Positions 34,317 to 44,088 of a DNA stretch of 64,000 bases are shown piece after piece. The translations under genes and the position numbers were made by a program. Each line of letters starts with the position of its first letter. The first letter of the stretch is position 1. The stretch comes from Luteimicrobium sp042670205 (GTDB taxonomy: Bacteria > Actinomycetota > Actinomycetes > Actinomycetales > Cellulomonadaceae): positions 1 to 64,000 of the forward strand of contig NZ_JBHUWD010000002.1 in assembly GCF_042670205.1 (NCBI RefSeq), given 5' to 3'. A model generated the notes under the pieces. It had not been told where the DNA came from. It made no database searches and saw only the letters and a list, made by a program, of their open reading frames with translations.

Positions 34317-35321
34317 TCAGGGCGCCCGGCGCCCGGCGCGGCGCCGCCGCCGCGCGGCCGTCGCGTTCTCCTCGGCCGTCGCGACCTCGTCCTCGAGCCG
34401 GGCGACGTCGTCGTCGAGGCCCGACAGGGCGTCGTGGGCGTGCGTCGCCGCGGCGGCCAGCTCCTCCTGCTCGTCCCGGGCACGCGCGAGGTCGGCCTCG
34501 AGGTCCGCCACCGTGGTGTGCGCCCGCTCGAGCGCGTCCGCCGCCTCTGCCGCCGCCTGCTGCGCCCGGGCCTGCGCGGTCCGGGCGTCGTCGAGCGCCT
34601 CCTCGGCCCGGTCGAGCTCCGCCGCGGCGTCGTCCACCGCGCGGTCGGCGTCCGCCTGCGCAGCCGCGTCCGCCTCCGGCTCCGCCTCGTCGTCGGGAGA
34701 CGCGGGCCCCGTCCGGCCGGCCTCCTTGCCCGGGCGGCGGGGGGCGGGCGGCTCCAGCGGTGCGGTGTCGAGCTCGACCGGCTCGCCCGCCTCGTCGACG
34801 AGCCCGAAGCCGACGTGCTCGAGGCCGCGCGCGAGGTGCCCGGCCCGGACCGCTGCCGCGGCACCGGGGTCGGCGACCGCGGCGACGAACGTGTCCCGCA
34901 CCGAGCGCAACGTCGCCTCCGACGCGGCGCGCCCGCCCGGCCGGACGGTGTCCGCGACCCCCGCGAGCACGGCGTCGAGCACCCGGCGCCGCTCCTTGTC
35001 GAGCGCGACGAGCCGTTCCCGGTCGCCCGTGGCGCTCGCGGCGCGCAGCTCGTCTCCGATCGCCGCGACGGCGTCGACGGCGTGCGGCACGGTCCGTGCG
35101 GCCTGGTTGACGACCCACGCGGCGACCGTGGGCTTCGAGAGGGCGGCGATCCGTCGCGCGAGGGGCCGGTCGTCCGGGCGCGCCGACCGGGCTGCGGCGT
35201 CGCGCGCCGCCACGAACTCGTCGAGCGGGAGCCCGTAGAGCTCGTCGAGCAGCGCGGCCGGCACGCCGCCCGCTGTCGGATCCGACGAAGCGGTGTCGTC
35301 GTCCGTGCTGCGTGGGGTCAC
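34317..35321 (-). CDS. Coiled-coil protein of unknown function
   Basis: 334 residues. Residues ~20-175 form a conserved helical domain (LYGLPLDEFVAARDAAAR, LSKPTVAAWVVNQAAR) seen in actinobacterial proteins of unknown function. After an acidic Pro-rich linker, residues ~220-320 are an Ala/Glu/Asp-rich coiled coil, ending in an Arg cluster (ARRRRRAGRRAP). There is no signal peptide or membrane segment. The basic tail could contact nucleic acid or membrane. GTG 35321 is divergent from mntH. Function unknown. Confidence 0.78.
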   Translation of the reverse strand: MTPRSTDDDTASSDPTAGGVPAALLDELYGLPLDEFVAARDAAARSARPDDRPLARRIAALSKPTVAAWVVNQAARTVPHAVDAVAAIGDELRAASATGDRERLVALDKERRRVLDAVLAGVADTVRPGGRAASEATLRSVRDTFVAAVADPGAAAAVRAGHLARGLEHVGFGLVDEAGEPVELDTAPLEPPAPRRPGKEAGRTGPASPDDEAEPEADAAAQADADRAVDDAAAELDRAEEALDDARTAQARAQQAAAEAADALERAHTTVADLEADLARARDEQEELAAAATHAHDALSGLDDDVARLEDEVATAEENATAARRRRRAGRRAP

Positions 35322-35356
35322 GGTCCCAGCCTGCTCCCGTCCGGCGCCACACGCCG

Positions 35357-35374
35357 AGTTCGCATATCCGAACT
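35357..35374 (+). promoter_or_regulatory. Palindromic operator candidate in the mntH promoter
   Basis: AGTTCG-CATATC-CGAACT: perfect 6-base arms around an AT-rich centre. The downstream arm occupies the -35 position relative to the -10 TAAGAT (17-base spacing). This is a layout expected for a repressor such as a DtxR/MntR- or Fur-type metal sensor; which one is not shown by the sequence. Confidence 0.55.
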
Positions 35375-35391
35375 TCGTCCTGCGGTGCCAC

Positions 35392-35397
35392 TAAGAT
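35392..35397 (+). promoter_or_regulatory. -10 element for leaderless mntH (TAAGAT)
   Basis: TAAGAT ends 6 bases before GTG 35404. The GGAGGA directly against the start is too close to be a useful ribosome binding site. Confidence 0.62.
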
Positions 35398-35403
35398 GGA
35401 GGA

Positions 35404-36717
35404 GTGCCAGACGACCGGACCGCCACCACCCCGGCTTCCGAACCCACCGCCGGCGTCCGGCCGAGCCCCGCCCGCGCCCGGCTGGGTCGCGGCCTGCTGC
35501 CGCTCCTCGGTCCCGCGTTCGTCGCGGCGATCGCCTACGTCGACCCCGGGAACGTGGCCGCGAACATCACCTCGGGAGCGCGCTACGGCTACCTCCTCGT
35601 GTGGGTGCTCGTGCTCGCGAACGCGATGGCCGTGCTCGTCCAGTACCAGTCGGCGAGGCTCGGGATCGTCACGGGGCGCTCGCTGCCCGAGCTGCTCGGC
35701 GACCGGCTCCCCCGAGGGCGGCGCATCGCGTTCTGGCTGCAGGCCGAGGTGGTCGCCGCGGCGACCGACGTCGCGGAGGTCGTCGGGGGAGCGCTGGCCC
35801 TGCACCTCCTGTTCGGGCTGCCGCTCGTCGTCGGGGGCGTGATCGTGGGCGTCGTCTCGCTCGGGCTGCTCGCCGTGCAGGGCCGGGGGCAGCGGCGTTT
35901 CGAGGCCGCGGTCGTCGCGCTCCTCGCAGTCATCACGATCGGGTTCGTCACCGCGCTCGTGATCTCGCCGCCCGCGCCGGGCGCCGTCCTCGGCGGGCTC
36001 GTGCCCCGGTTCGACGGCGCCGACTCCGTCGTCGTCGCCGCGTCCATGCTCGGCGCGACCGTGATGCCGCACGCGATCTACCTCCACTCCGCGCTCGCCC
36101 GCGACCGGCACGTGCCCGCCGTGAGCACGGGAGCGGGCGGCGCCGTCGTCCGCGAGCGTCCCGACGGCCGCCGCACCCGCCTGCTGCTCGGTGCGACCCG
36201 GTGGGACGTCGTGTCGGCGCTCGTCCTCGCGGGGGCGGTCAACATCGCGCTCCTGCTCGTCGCCGCGACCAACCTCCAGGGCGTGGACGGCACCGACACG
36301 ATCGAGGGGGCGCACGCGGCGATCGTGGGCGCGTTCGGACCCGTGGTCGGCGTGGTCTTCGCGGTCGGGCTGCTCGCGTCGGGGCTCGCGTCGACGTCGG
36401 TCGGCGCCTACGCGGGAGCCGTCATCATGGGTGGGCTGCTGCACGTCCGCATCCCGCTCGTCGCACGGCGCGTCGTCACGCTCGTGCCCGCACTCCTCCT
36501 GCTCGGGGGCGGCGTCGAGCCGACGTGGGCGCTCGTCGTGAGCCAGGTGGTGCTGAGCTTCGGCATCGCGTTCGCGCTCGTCCCGCTCCTGTGGCTCACG
36601 GGCCGCCGCGACGTCATGGGCGAGTTCGCCGACGGCGCGTGGATGCGGGTCGGCGGCTGGACCTGCGCCGTCCTCATCGTCGGTCTCAACGTCGCGCTGC
36701 TCGTGCTCGGCGCCTGA
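35404..36717 (+). CDS. mntH: NRAMP-family Mn(II)/Fe(II) transporter
   Basis: 437 residues with 11 predicted helices. The metal-binding DPGN of helix 1 is at Asp47-Asn50, and the helix 6 motif MPH is at 221-223, with the A-x-x-M arrangement that favours Mn2+/Fe2+. The protein imports divalent metal with protons across the cytoplasmic membrane. GTG 35404 is fixed by the leaderless -10. A palindrome over the -35 suggests metal-responsive repression. Confidence 0.94.
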   Translation: MPDDRTATTPASEPTAGVRPSPARARLGRGLLPLLGPAFVAAIAYVDPGNVAANITSGARYGYLLVWVLVLANAMAVLVQYQSARLGIVTGRSLPELLGDRLPRGRRIAFWLQAEVVAAATDVAEVVGGALALHLLFGLPLVVGGVIVGVVSLGLLAVQGRGQRRFEAAVVALLAVITIGFVTALVISPPAPGAVLGGLVPRFDGADSVVVAASMLGATVMPHAIYLHSALARDRHVPAVSTGAGGAVVRERPDGRRTRLLLGATRWDVVSALVLAGAVNIALLLVAATNLQGVDGTDTIEGAHAAIVGAFGPVVGVVFAVGLLASGLASTSVGAYAGAVIMGGLLHVRIPLVARRVVTLVPALLLLGGGVEPTWALVVSQVVLSFGIAFALVPLLWLTGRRDVMGEFADGAWMRVGGWTCAVLIVGLNVALLVLGA

Positions 36718-36726
36718 GCTGCGCGC

Positions 36727-37602
36727 TCAGAGCTGCTCGGTGAGGATCCGCGCGCACTGGTCGTACCGGCCCGTCTGGTAGCCGAGCCGGAACGCCGCGT
36801 CCCGCTGCGCGCTCGAGCCGTGCGTCCACGAGTCGGGGTCCACCTGTCCCGACGCGGCCTGCTGGATCCGGTCGTCCCCGACCGCCGCGGCCGCCGACAG
36901 CGCGTCGGCGATGTCCTGCTCCGTGAGCGGCTCGAGGAACGTCGTGCCCGACGCGTCGAGCGTGGTCGCGGCACCCCGCGCCCACATCCCGCCCAGGCAG
37001 TCGGCCATGAGCTCCGTGCGCACCGACCCCTCGCCCGCGCCCACCTGCTGGCCCCCCGACCGGTCGAGCACGCCCGTGAGGTCCTGGATGTGGTGGCCGA
37101 CCTCGTGAGCGACGACGTACTCCTGCGCGAGCGGACCGCCGCTCGACCCGTACTGGCTGGTCAGCTGGTCGAAGAAGCCCACGTCCAGGTACACCGTCTG
37201 GTCCGACGGGCAGTAGAACGGCCCGGTCGCGGCGCTCGCGGTGCCGCACGGCGACGACGTCGACCCGCTGAAGCTCACCGCGCCCGGCTTCGTGTACCGG
37301 ACGCCGGCCTGGGCCGGGAGCGTCTGCGTCCAGTAGGAGTCCAGAGACTCGATCGTCGCGACGTACCGGCACTCCGCGCTCTGGTTGGCGTCGGCGCCCG
37401 TGAGGCACGTCGTGTCGGCCTGCGCGTTCGCGGACGGGTCCTGCTCGGTGAACGACGACAGGTCGATCGTGCCGGTCCCCATGAGCGCAGCGAGCAGCGC
37501 GACGACGAGGGCACCGATGCCGCCCCCGACGGCGGCACCCTTGCCGGGGCCCCGGCGCTGGACCCGGTCCGGGTCGAGCTGGGAGCCGCTGTTGAAGGTC
37601 AT
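36727..37602 (-). CDS. ypfJ: Neutral zinc metallopeptidase (YpfJ/KPN_02809 family)
   Basis: 291 residues. One membrane helix (~25-43) anchors an extracytoplasmic domain with the zinc-protease motif HEVGHH at 166-171 and, downstream, an ELMADCLGG segment that supplies the third ligand. Four or more Cys outside the membrane suggest disulfides. The substrate is unknown; the family is also called putative neutral zinc metallopeptidase. ATG 37602 is chosen because TACCGT ends 7 bases upstream; an in-frame GTG at 37611 would overlap that -10. Confidence 0.88.
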   Translation of the reverse strand: MTFNSGSQLDPDRVQRRGPGKGAAVGGGIGALVVALLAALMGTGTIDLSSFTEQDPSANAQADTTCLTGADANQSAECRYVATIESLDSYWTQTLPAQAGVRYTKPGAVSFSGSTSSPCGTASAATGPFYCPSDQTVYLDVGFFDQLTSQYGSSGGPLAQEYVVAHEVGHHIQDLTGVLDRSGGQQVGAGEGSVRTELMADCLGGMWARGAATTLDASGTTFLEPLTEQDIADALSAAAAVGDDRIQQAASGQVDPDSWTHGSSAQRDAAFRLGYQTGRYDQCARILTEQL

Positions 37603-37609
37603 GGGAACC

Positions 37610-37615
37610 ACGGTA
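37610..37615 (-). promoter_or_regulatory. -10 element for leaderless metallopeptidase gene (TACCGT)
   Basis: TACCGT (minus strand) ends 7 bases before ATG 37602. Confidence 0.6.
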
Positions 37616-37676
37616 GGGCGACGTGACGCGTGTCACCTGCCGGGCCGTCGCTTCGAGGGTGAGCGCGCCGCGCCCG

Positions 37677-37682
37677 TAGGAT
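37677..37682 (+). promoter_or_regulatory. -10 element for leaderless ABC-F gene (TAGGAT)
   Basis: TAGGAT ends 8 bases before GTG 37691. The frame stays open for ~300 bases upstream, antisense to the metallopeptidase, so this element decides the start. Confidence 0.65.
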
Positions 37683-37690
37683 GGTCCGTC

Positions 37691-39261
<1,571 letters not shown>

Positions 39262-39289
<28 letters not shown>

Positions 39290-40275
39290 GCGTCCGAGCC
39301 GGCTCCGTCGGGCCGTGCGTCGTCGGCGGTGGCGTCCTCGCCGGCGGCCCAACGGTCCGCGGTGAGCTGCGCGTCGACGATCGCGTCCTCCTCGTCCTCG
39401 AGGCTGGTCTTCTTCGGTCGGGCGGACCGCTTGGCCTCCTGACGCGCGGCGCGGGCGGCGTCGACGTCGTCGTACCCCGCGAGCAGGTCGCCCGCGGTGA
39501 GCTTCGGGCCGCGCTCGCGGCGCCACAGCACGGCGTACGCGGCGACCATCCCGACGGCGAAGATCAGCCACTGCACCGTGTATGACAGGTTCGTGTCCGG
39601 GTCGGGCGGGTCGGGGGCGGGCAGCGGGTTGATCGCGTCGGCCGCGGCCGGGTCCTCGGAGCTCATGACGCCGTACGCGGCGGTGGTCCGACCGTCGGCC
39701 CACGAGCCGCCGCCCTGGGCGGCCGCGAGGACGGCGTCCGTCGAGATCGACTGGACCTGGCCCGCGGGCGCTGACTTCGTGGGGGCGGGCTCGTCGGCGC
39801 GCAGCCTGGCGACGAGCGTGACCTCGCCGGACGGCGGGGCGGGCACGTCGGTGGGCCGCTCGGCGCCGCTCGACGACAGCGGCACCGTGCCCCGGTTCAC
39901 GACCAGCACCACGCCGTCGACGGGAGTGCCGGGAGCGTCCACCACGAACGGCACGAGCACGTGGAAGACGGCGCCGCCGTCCACCGGACGGTTGCGCAGC
40001 AGCACGGTGCGGTCGGGCTCGTAGTGGCCTCGGGCGGTGACGGAGCGCCAGACGTCGTGGGCGGGCAGCGGCTCGCCGGGCGCGGGCAGCAGGTCGGCCA
40101 CGGGCACGGGGTCCGCCCCGTACGCGGACGTGAGCTGCTCGGCCTGGGCCTTGTGCAGGTCGTAGCGCGACCACTGCCACTTCGCCGCGAGCAGGCACAC
40201 GAGGGCCAGGAGGACGGCGCCGACCGCAAGCACGACCCACTGGCGGCGCGTGCGGGCGCCGCGGACCTCGCTCAT
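39262..40275 (-). CDS. SURF1-family cytochrome oxidase assembly protein
   Basis: 337 residues. Membrane helices lie near residues 12-33 and ~240-260, with a periplasmic-side domain between (RGHYEPDRTVLLRNRPVDGG, VVLVVNRGTVP), the standard SURF1 layout. A charged, Lys/Asp-rich cytoplasmic tail of ~75 residues follows, typical of actinobacteria. SURF1 helps insert heme a into the aa3 oxidase. ATG 40275 overlaps the upstream small gene (ATGA). The TAG stop lies inside the 3' end of the ABC-F gene. Confidence 0.9.
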
Positions 40276-40538
40276 GCGCCCGCTCCCGGGGCGCCGGGCG
40301 CGGCGTCCTCGAGCCGGTCGAGCTCGGCCGCGGGCACCACGTCGCGCAGGAACCCGCGCAGCTCGAGGAACTCGGCGAGGCTCTGCCGGTGCGCGTCGCA
40401 CGCGAGCCACACCTTGCGGCGCTCGGGGGTGTGGAGCCGGGGGTTGTTCCACAGGAGCCCCCACGCGGCCTCGTCGCGGCAGCCCTTCGCGCTGCACACG
40501 AGGTCGCCGACGGCGTCGGCCTGCGGGTCGGCGGTCAT
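40272..40538 (-). CDS. Small Cys/His protein, putative zinc-binding
   Basis: 88 residues. Cys15-x4-Cys20 and Cys47-x2-His50 flank a Trp-rich segment (WGLLWNNPRLHT), a plausible single zinc site. Homologues are common next to SURF1 in actinobacteria but have no established function. The start overlaps the DUF3099 gene stop and its stop overlaps SURF1, so the three genes form one unit. A role in oxidase assembly is inference from position. Confidence 0.78.
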   Translation of the reverse strand: MTADPQADAVGDLVCSAKGCRDEAAWGLLWNNPRLHTPERRKVWLACDAHRQSLAEFLELRGFLRDVVPAAELDRLEDAAPGAPGAGA

Positions 40539-40972
40539 GCGGCGTCCCCTCGGTGGTGCTGCGAGCGCTGCGGGTCGTCCGACGCGTCGTCGTCGGTCTC
40601 GTCCGCGGGCTCGGCGGGCTGCTCGACGACGATCCCGGGGGCGATGGCGGGGCGCGGCGGCTCCTCCGCGCCCTGCTCCAGGCCGCGGTACTCCATGCCC
40701 ACGGAGTCGGACGCACGGCGCTGGCCACTCGCGTTCGCGAAGATCACGGCCGTGTACGGCAGGACCACGGCGCCGACGATGAGGACGATCCGGACCGGCC
40801 AGCTCGGGACGAGGATCGCCCCGACGAAGCAGAGGACGCGCACCGTCATCTGGATGGCGTAGACCCGCATTCGGCGCGACTGCTCGTCGTGCCGTGACTC
40901 GGGTGCCGAGGTGATGGAGACGACCTCGTCGTCGTTCGCCTCGTGCGGGTCGTGCCCTGGCGTCCTGCTCAC
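40535..40972 (-). CDS. DUF3099 domain membrane protein
   Basis: 145 residues. The DUF3099 hallmark SITSAPESRHDEQSRRMRVY (20-39) precedes two membrane helices (~40-58 and ~62-82). The C-terminal 55 residues are polar and acidic. Function unknown. GTG 40972 is set by TAGACT, 6 bases upstream. It heads the operon DUF3099-small zinc protein-SURF1, divergent from fabG. Confidence 0.87.
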   Translation of the reverse strand: MSRTPGHDPHEANDDEVVSITSAPESRHDEQSRRMRVYAIQMTVRVLCFVGAILVPSWPVRIVLIVGAVVLPYTAVIFANASGQRRASDSVGMEYRGLEQGAEEPPRPAIAPGIVVEQPAEPADETDDDASDDPQRSQHHRGDAA

Positions 40973-40978
40973 CGACCC

Positions 40979-40984
40979 AGTCTA
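40979..40984 (-). promoter_or_regulatory. -10 element for leaderless DUF3099-SURF1 operon (TAGACT)
   Basis: TAGACT (minus strand) ends 6 bases before GTG 40972. Confidence 0.6.
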
Positions 40985-41081
40985 GGTGCGGCGCCTGGGA
41001 GCGTCGGGCTTGTGGAGACCGCACAAAAGCGGGTGGGGCTCCGTGCGCGCGGCGGCAGCGCTCCGACGTGCGCGGACGGGA

Positions 41082-41087
41082 TAGGTT
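41082..41087 (+). promoter_or_regulatory. Candidate -10 element for fabG (TAGGTT)
   Basis: TAGGTT would start a transcript near 41094 with a ~38-base leader carrying GGAG before GTG 41132. Confidence 0.45.
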
Positions 41088-41131
41088 GTGTGGCGGCCTT
41101 CAGCCGATCCCCCCGAGCGAGCGGAGCAGCA

Positions 41132-41866
41132 GTGAGCGAGACGACGAACGACGTGACCCCCGCGCCGCGCACGGTGCTGGTCACCGGCGCGAACCGCGGC
41201 ATCGGCCGCGCCATCGCGGAGCGCTTCGTCGCGCAGGGCGACCGGGTCGCCACGATCTACCGCGGAGGTGACCTGCCCGACGGCGTCTTCGGCGCGGTCG
41301 CCGACGTGCGCGACACGGACGCCGTCGACGCCGCGTTCACCGCGATCGAGAACGAGCTCGGCCCGGTCGAGGTGCTGGTCGCGAACGCGGGAGTCACCAA
41401 GGACGGCCTGCTGCTGCGCATGCGTGACGAGGACTTCACCGACGTCCTCGACGTCAACCTCACCGGCACCTTCCGCTGCGTGCGCCGTGCGTCGAAGGGC
41501 ATGATCCGCCTGCGTCGCGGGCGCATCGTCCTGATCTCCTCCGTCGTCGGCCTCTACGGCGGGCCCGGCCAGGTCAACTACGCGTCGTCGAAGGCGGCGC
41601 TCGTCGGCATGGCGCGCTCGATCGCGCGCGAGCTCGGCGGACGGGGCATCACGGCGAACGTCGTCGCGCCCGGGTTCATCGAGACCGCGATGACGGCGGA
41701 GCTGACCGAGGACCGGCAGGCCGAGATCAAGGGCCAGATCCCCGCGGGCCGCTACGGCGCGGCGCAGGAGGTCGCCGGCGCGGTCGCGTTCCTCGCGTCC
41801 GACGACGCGGCCTACATCAACGGAGCCGTCATCCCGGTCGACGGCGGCCTCGGCATGGGCCACTGA
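41132..41866 (+). CDS. fabG: 3-oxoacyl-ACP reductase (FabG/MabA-like SDR)
   Basis: 244 residues. The SDR cofactor loop TGANRGIG is near 18-25, NAG (VANAGVTKDG) near 88 and the catalytic YASSK at Tyr150-Lys154, with Ser in ISSVVGLYG upstream. The pairing with an InhA-like enoyl reductase mirrors mycobacterial mabA-inhA, so the role is the NADPH-dependent 3-ketoacyl reduction of FAS II. GTG 41132 with GGAG upstream. Confidence 0.9.
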   Translation: MSETTNDVTPAPRTVLVTGANRGIGRAIAERFVAQGDRVATIYRGGDLPDGVFGAVADVRDTDAVDAAFTAIENELGPVEVLVANAGVTKDGLLLRMRDEDFTDVLDVNLTGTFRCVRRASKGMIRLRRGRIVLISSVVGLYGGPGQVNYASSKAALVGMARSIARELGGRGITANVVAPGFIETAMTAELTEDRQAEIKGQIPAGRYGAAQEVAGAVAFLASDDAAYINGAVIPVDGGLGMGH

Positions 41867-41934
41867 CACCGGCACCCGACCCCACCACCACCCCGACGAC
41901 CTCGTTCGACCCTGCCCGGCCGGGCACCCCCCGG

Positions 41935-41940
41935 TACGCT
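41935..41940 (+). promoter_or_regulatory. Candidate -10 element for fabI (TACGCT)
   Basis: TACGCT lies 28 bases before ATG 41969 and would give a short leader that includes GAAAGG. The 102-base fabG-fabI gap leaves room for a separate promoter. Confidence 0.4.
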
Positions 41941-41968
41941 CGGGTCGAGCCCCTGAGAAAGGACACCG

Positions 41969-42745
41969 ATGGGCCTGCTCGACGGCAAGAAGATCCTCGT
42001 GACGGGAGTCCTCACGGACGCCTCGATCGCGTTCCAGGCCGCGCGTCTCGCGCAGGAGGAGGGCGCCACCGTCCTGCTCACCTCGTTCGGCCGCCAGGCC
42101 AAGCTGACGCAGGCGATCGCCAAGCGTCTGCCGGCCGAGGCGCCGGTGCTCCAGCTCGACGTGCAGAGCGCTGAAGACCTCGCCAACCTCGACGGTTCCG
42201 TGCGCGAGCACGTCGACTCGCTCGACGGCGTCGTGCACTCGATCGGCTTCGCCCCCCAGTCCGTGATGGGCGGCAACTTCCTCTCGGGCGAGTGGCCCGA
42301 CGTCGCGACCGCGCTCGAGATCTCGGCGTTCTCGCTGAAGTCCCTCGCCGTGGCCACGCAGCAGCTGCTCAAGGACGGCACGCCCGGCGGGTCGATCGTC
42401 GGCCTGACCTTCGACGCGACGCTCGCCTGGCCGGTGTACGACTGGATGGGCGTCGCCAAGGCGGCCTTCGAGTCGACCGCCCGCTACCTCGCGCGTGACC
42501 TGGGCCCGGACAACATCCGCGTCAACCTCGTCTCGGCCGGCCCCATCAAGACGGTCGCCGCGAAGTCGATCCCCGGCTTCGAGAAGCTCGACGCCGAGTG
42601 GCCCGAGCGCGCCCCGCTCGGCTGGGACAACTCGACCGCGGAGCCCGCGGGCCGCGCGATCGCCGCGCTCTTGTCCGACTGGTTCCCCGCGACCACCGGC
42701 GAGATCGTGCACGTGGACGGCGGCTTCCACGCGATGGGCTCCTGA
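41969..42745 (+). CDS. fabI: NADH-dependent enoyl-ACP reductase (FabI/InhA family)
   Basis: 258 residues. The divergent-SDR glycine pattern GVLTDASIAFQAARLAQEEG is near 14-33, SIGFAPQ near 92, and the catalytic pair Y-x6-K is Tyr157-Lys164 (YDWMGVAK). The protein is closer to InhA than to E. coli FabI in the N-terminal LLDGKKILVTGVLTD pattern. It reduces trans-2-enoyl-ACP in fatty acid elongation and would be the target type for triclosan/isoniazid-like inhibitors. ATG 41969 with GAAAGG upstream. Confidence 0.93.
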   Translation: MGLLDGKKILVTGVLTDASIAFQAARLAQEEGATVLLTSFGRQAKLTQAIAKRLPAEAPVLQLDVQSAEDLANLDGSVREHVDSLDGVVHSIGFAPQSVMGGNFLSGEWPDVATALEISAFSLKSLAVATQQLLKDGTPGGSIVGLTFDATLAWPVYDWMGVAKAAFESTARYLARDLGPDNIRVNLVSAGPIKTVAAKSIPGFEKLDAEWPERAPLGWDNSTAEPAGRAIAALLSDWFPATTGEIVHVDGGFHAMGS

Positions 42746-42759
42746 GTGAGGTCCGCCGC

Positions 42760-43332
42760 GTGACGGGCACCGAGCCCCACGAGCAGACGCGCGCCACCGA
42801 CGCCCCCGGCGGGACGTCCGGTGACGCGCGTCGCCTCGTCCTGCTCCGCCACGCCAAGGCGGAGCCCGCCGGGTCGGGCCCCGACCACGCACGCCCGCTG
42901 GCGCTGCGGGGCCGGGCCCAGGCGACGGAGGTCGGGCTCACGCTCACGGCGTCCGGGCTCGTGCCCGACGTCGTGCTGTGCTCGTCGGCCCTGCGGACCC
43001 GGCAGACGTGGGACCTCGTCGCGGGCCGGCTGCCCGCCGTGCCGAGCGTGACGGTCGACGACGCGCTCTACGAGCTGACGGTGCGCGGCCTGCTCTCCGT
43101 CGTCCGCGAGCTGCCCGACGCCGCCCGGACGGTCCTCGTCGTCGGCCACGAGCCGACCATGGGAGCCGCGTCCGCCTTCTTCGCGGGGCCGGGTTCCGAG
43201 GCGGCCGCCGTCGCGCTCGCGCGCGTCGGCCTGCCGACCGGAGGCTACGGTCTGCTCGAGGCCGACGCGGCGTGGTCCGACTGGGACCGCGGCACCGCGA
43301 GCCTGCGCTACGCGGGGCGGCCCGCGAGCTGA
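42760..43332 (+). CDS. sixA: SixA-type histidine phosphatase
   Basis: 190 residues. The phosphohistidine motif LLRHAKAEP has Arg30-His31; the second His lies in VVGHEPTM near 130. The first ~23 residues are a disordered extension. Homologues dephosphorylate phosphohistidine or small phosphates. Downstream of fabG-fabI as in Streptomyces. The GTG at 42760 follows GAGG and sits 15 bases after the fabI stop. Convergent with the peptidase E gene, with a 16-base gap. Confidence 0.85.
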   Translation: MTGTEPHEQTRATDAPGGTSGDARRLVLLRHAKAEPAGSGPDHARPLALRGRAQATEVGLTLTASGLVPDVVLCSSALRTRQTWDLVAGRLPAVPSVTVDDALYELTVRGLLSVVRELPDAARTVLVVGHEPTMGAASAFFAGPGSEAAAVALARVGLPTGGYGLLEADAAWSDWDRGTASLRYAGRPAS

Positions 43333-43348
43333 GCAACGCCGGCGCAGG

Positions 43349-44020
43349 TCACGCCTGCGCTGCGCCGAGCTCGACCCACCGGCCCTCGGAGACGACCGTC
43401 ACCGTCCCGTCGACGACGCTGATCGCGGTCTGCTCGTCGATCGCGTAGGCCGGCCCCTCGAGGTCCGCGGACCAGCGCTCCGCGTCCTCGAGGGTGTTGG
43501 TCGGGAACGCGTCCAGGTGCGGGAAGATCGAGAAGTCGACGAGGCCCAGGGCGGTGTCGTCCGGGGCGGCGGGCCACTCCACGAAGTACGACCCGATCCG
43601 GGGCGTCATCACCATGCTCCCGGCGCTCACCCCGACCCACACGAGGTCGGGCAGCGAGGGCAGCAGGTCCGCGAGGCCGGACTCGCGCATCCAGTGGGCC
43701 AGGTACGTCGCGTCCCCGCCGTCCACGAGGAGCACGTCGGCCTCCCGGACCCACGGGACCCAGCGGTCCGCGCCGATCGTGGGGAGGGCCGTCAGCTCGA
43801 GGACACCGAGCGAGGCCCAGCCGAGCCCCGTGAAGTACCGGAAGCCGGGGTCCGCGGCCACGAGGCCGCGCACCGACTGCGGCCCGCACATCGGGTGGCC
43901 CCACTGGGCGGTCGGCACGACGAGCGCGCGGCACTCCTCGACGGGTCGCCCGAGCAGCTCGACGAGCGCCGCGTGGATCGTGGGGTTCGTGACCCCACCG
44001 GACGTGAGCAGGAGCTTCAT
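43349..44020 (-). CDS. Peptidase E-like (S51) type 1 glutamine amidotransferase-fold protein
   Basis: 223 residues. The nucleophile elbow GVSAGSM has Ser132, preceded by LLVDGGDATYL (~98), as in aspartyl dipeptidase PepE. Later His in FSIFPHLDAFP is likely catalytic. Peptidase E cleaves Asp-X dipeptides; cyanophycinase is a relative. ATG 44020 has GGAGG at 5 bases on the minus strand. Cytosolic. Confidence 0.85.
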   Translation of the reverse strand: MKLLLTSGGVTNPTIHAALVELLGRPVEECRALVVPTAQWGHPMCGPQSVRGLVAADPGFRYFTGLGWASLGVLELTALPTIGADRWVPWVREADVLLVDGGDATYLAHWMRESGLADLLPSLPDLVWVGVSAGSMVMTPRIGSYFVEWPAAPDDTALGLVDFSIFPHLDAFPTNTLEDAERWSADLEGPAYAIDEQTAISVVDGTVTVVSEGRWVELGAAQA

Positions 44021-44088
44021 GACGACCTCCGGACCTGGGCGGGCTGACCTCCCTGCAGACTCCCGGTGCGCCCCGGACTCATCGGACG

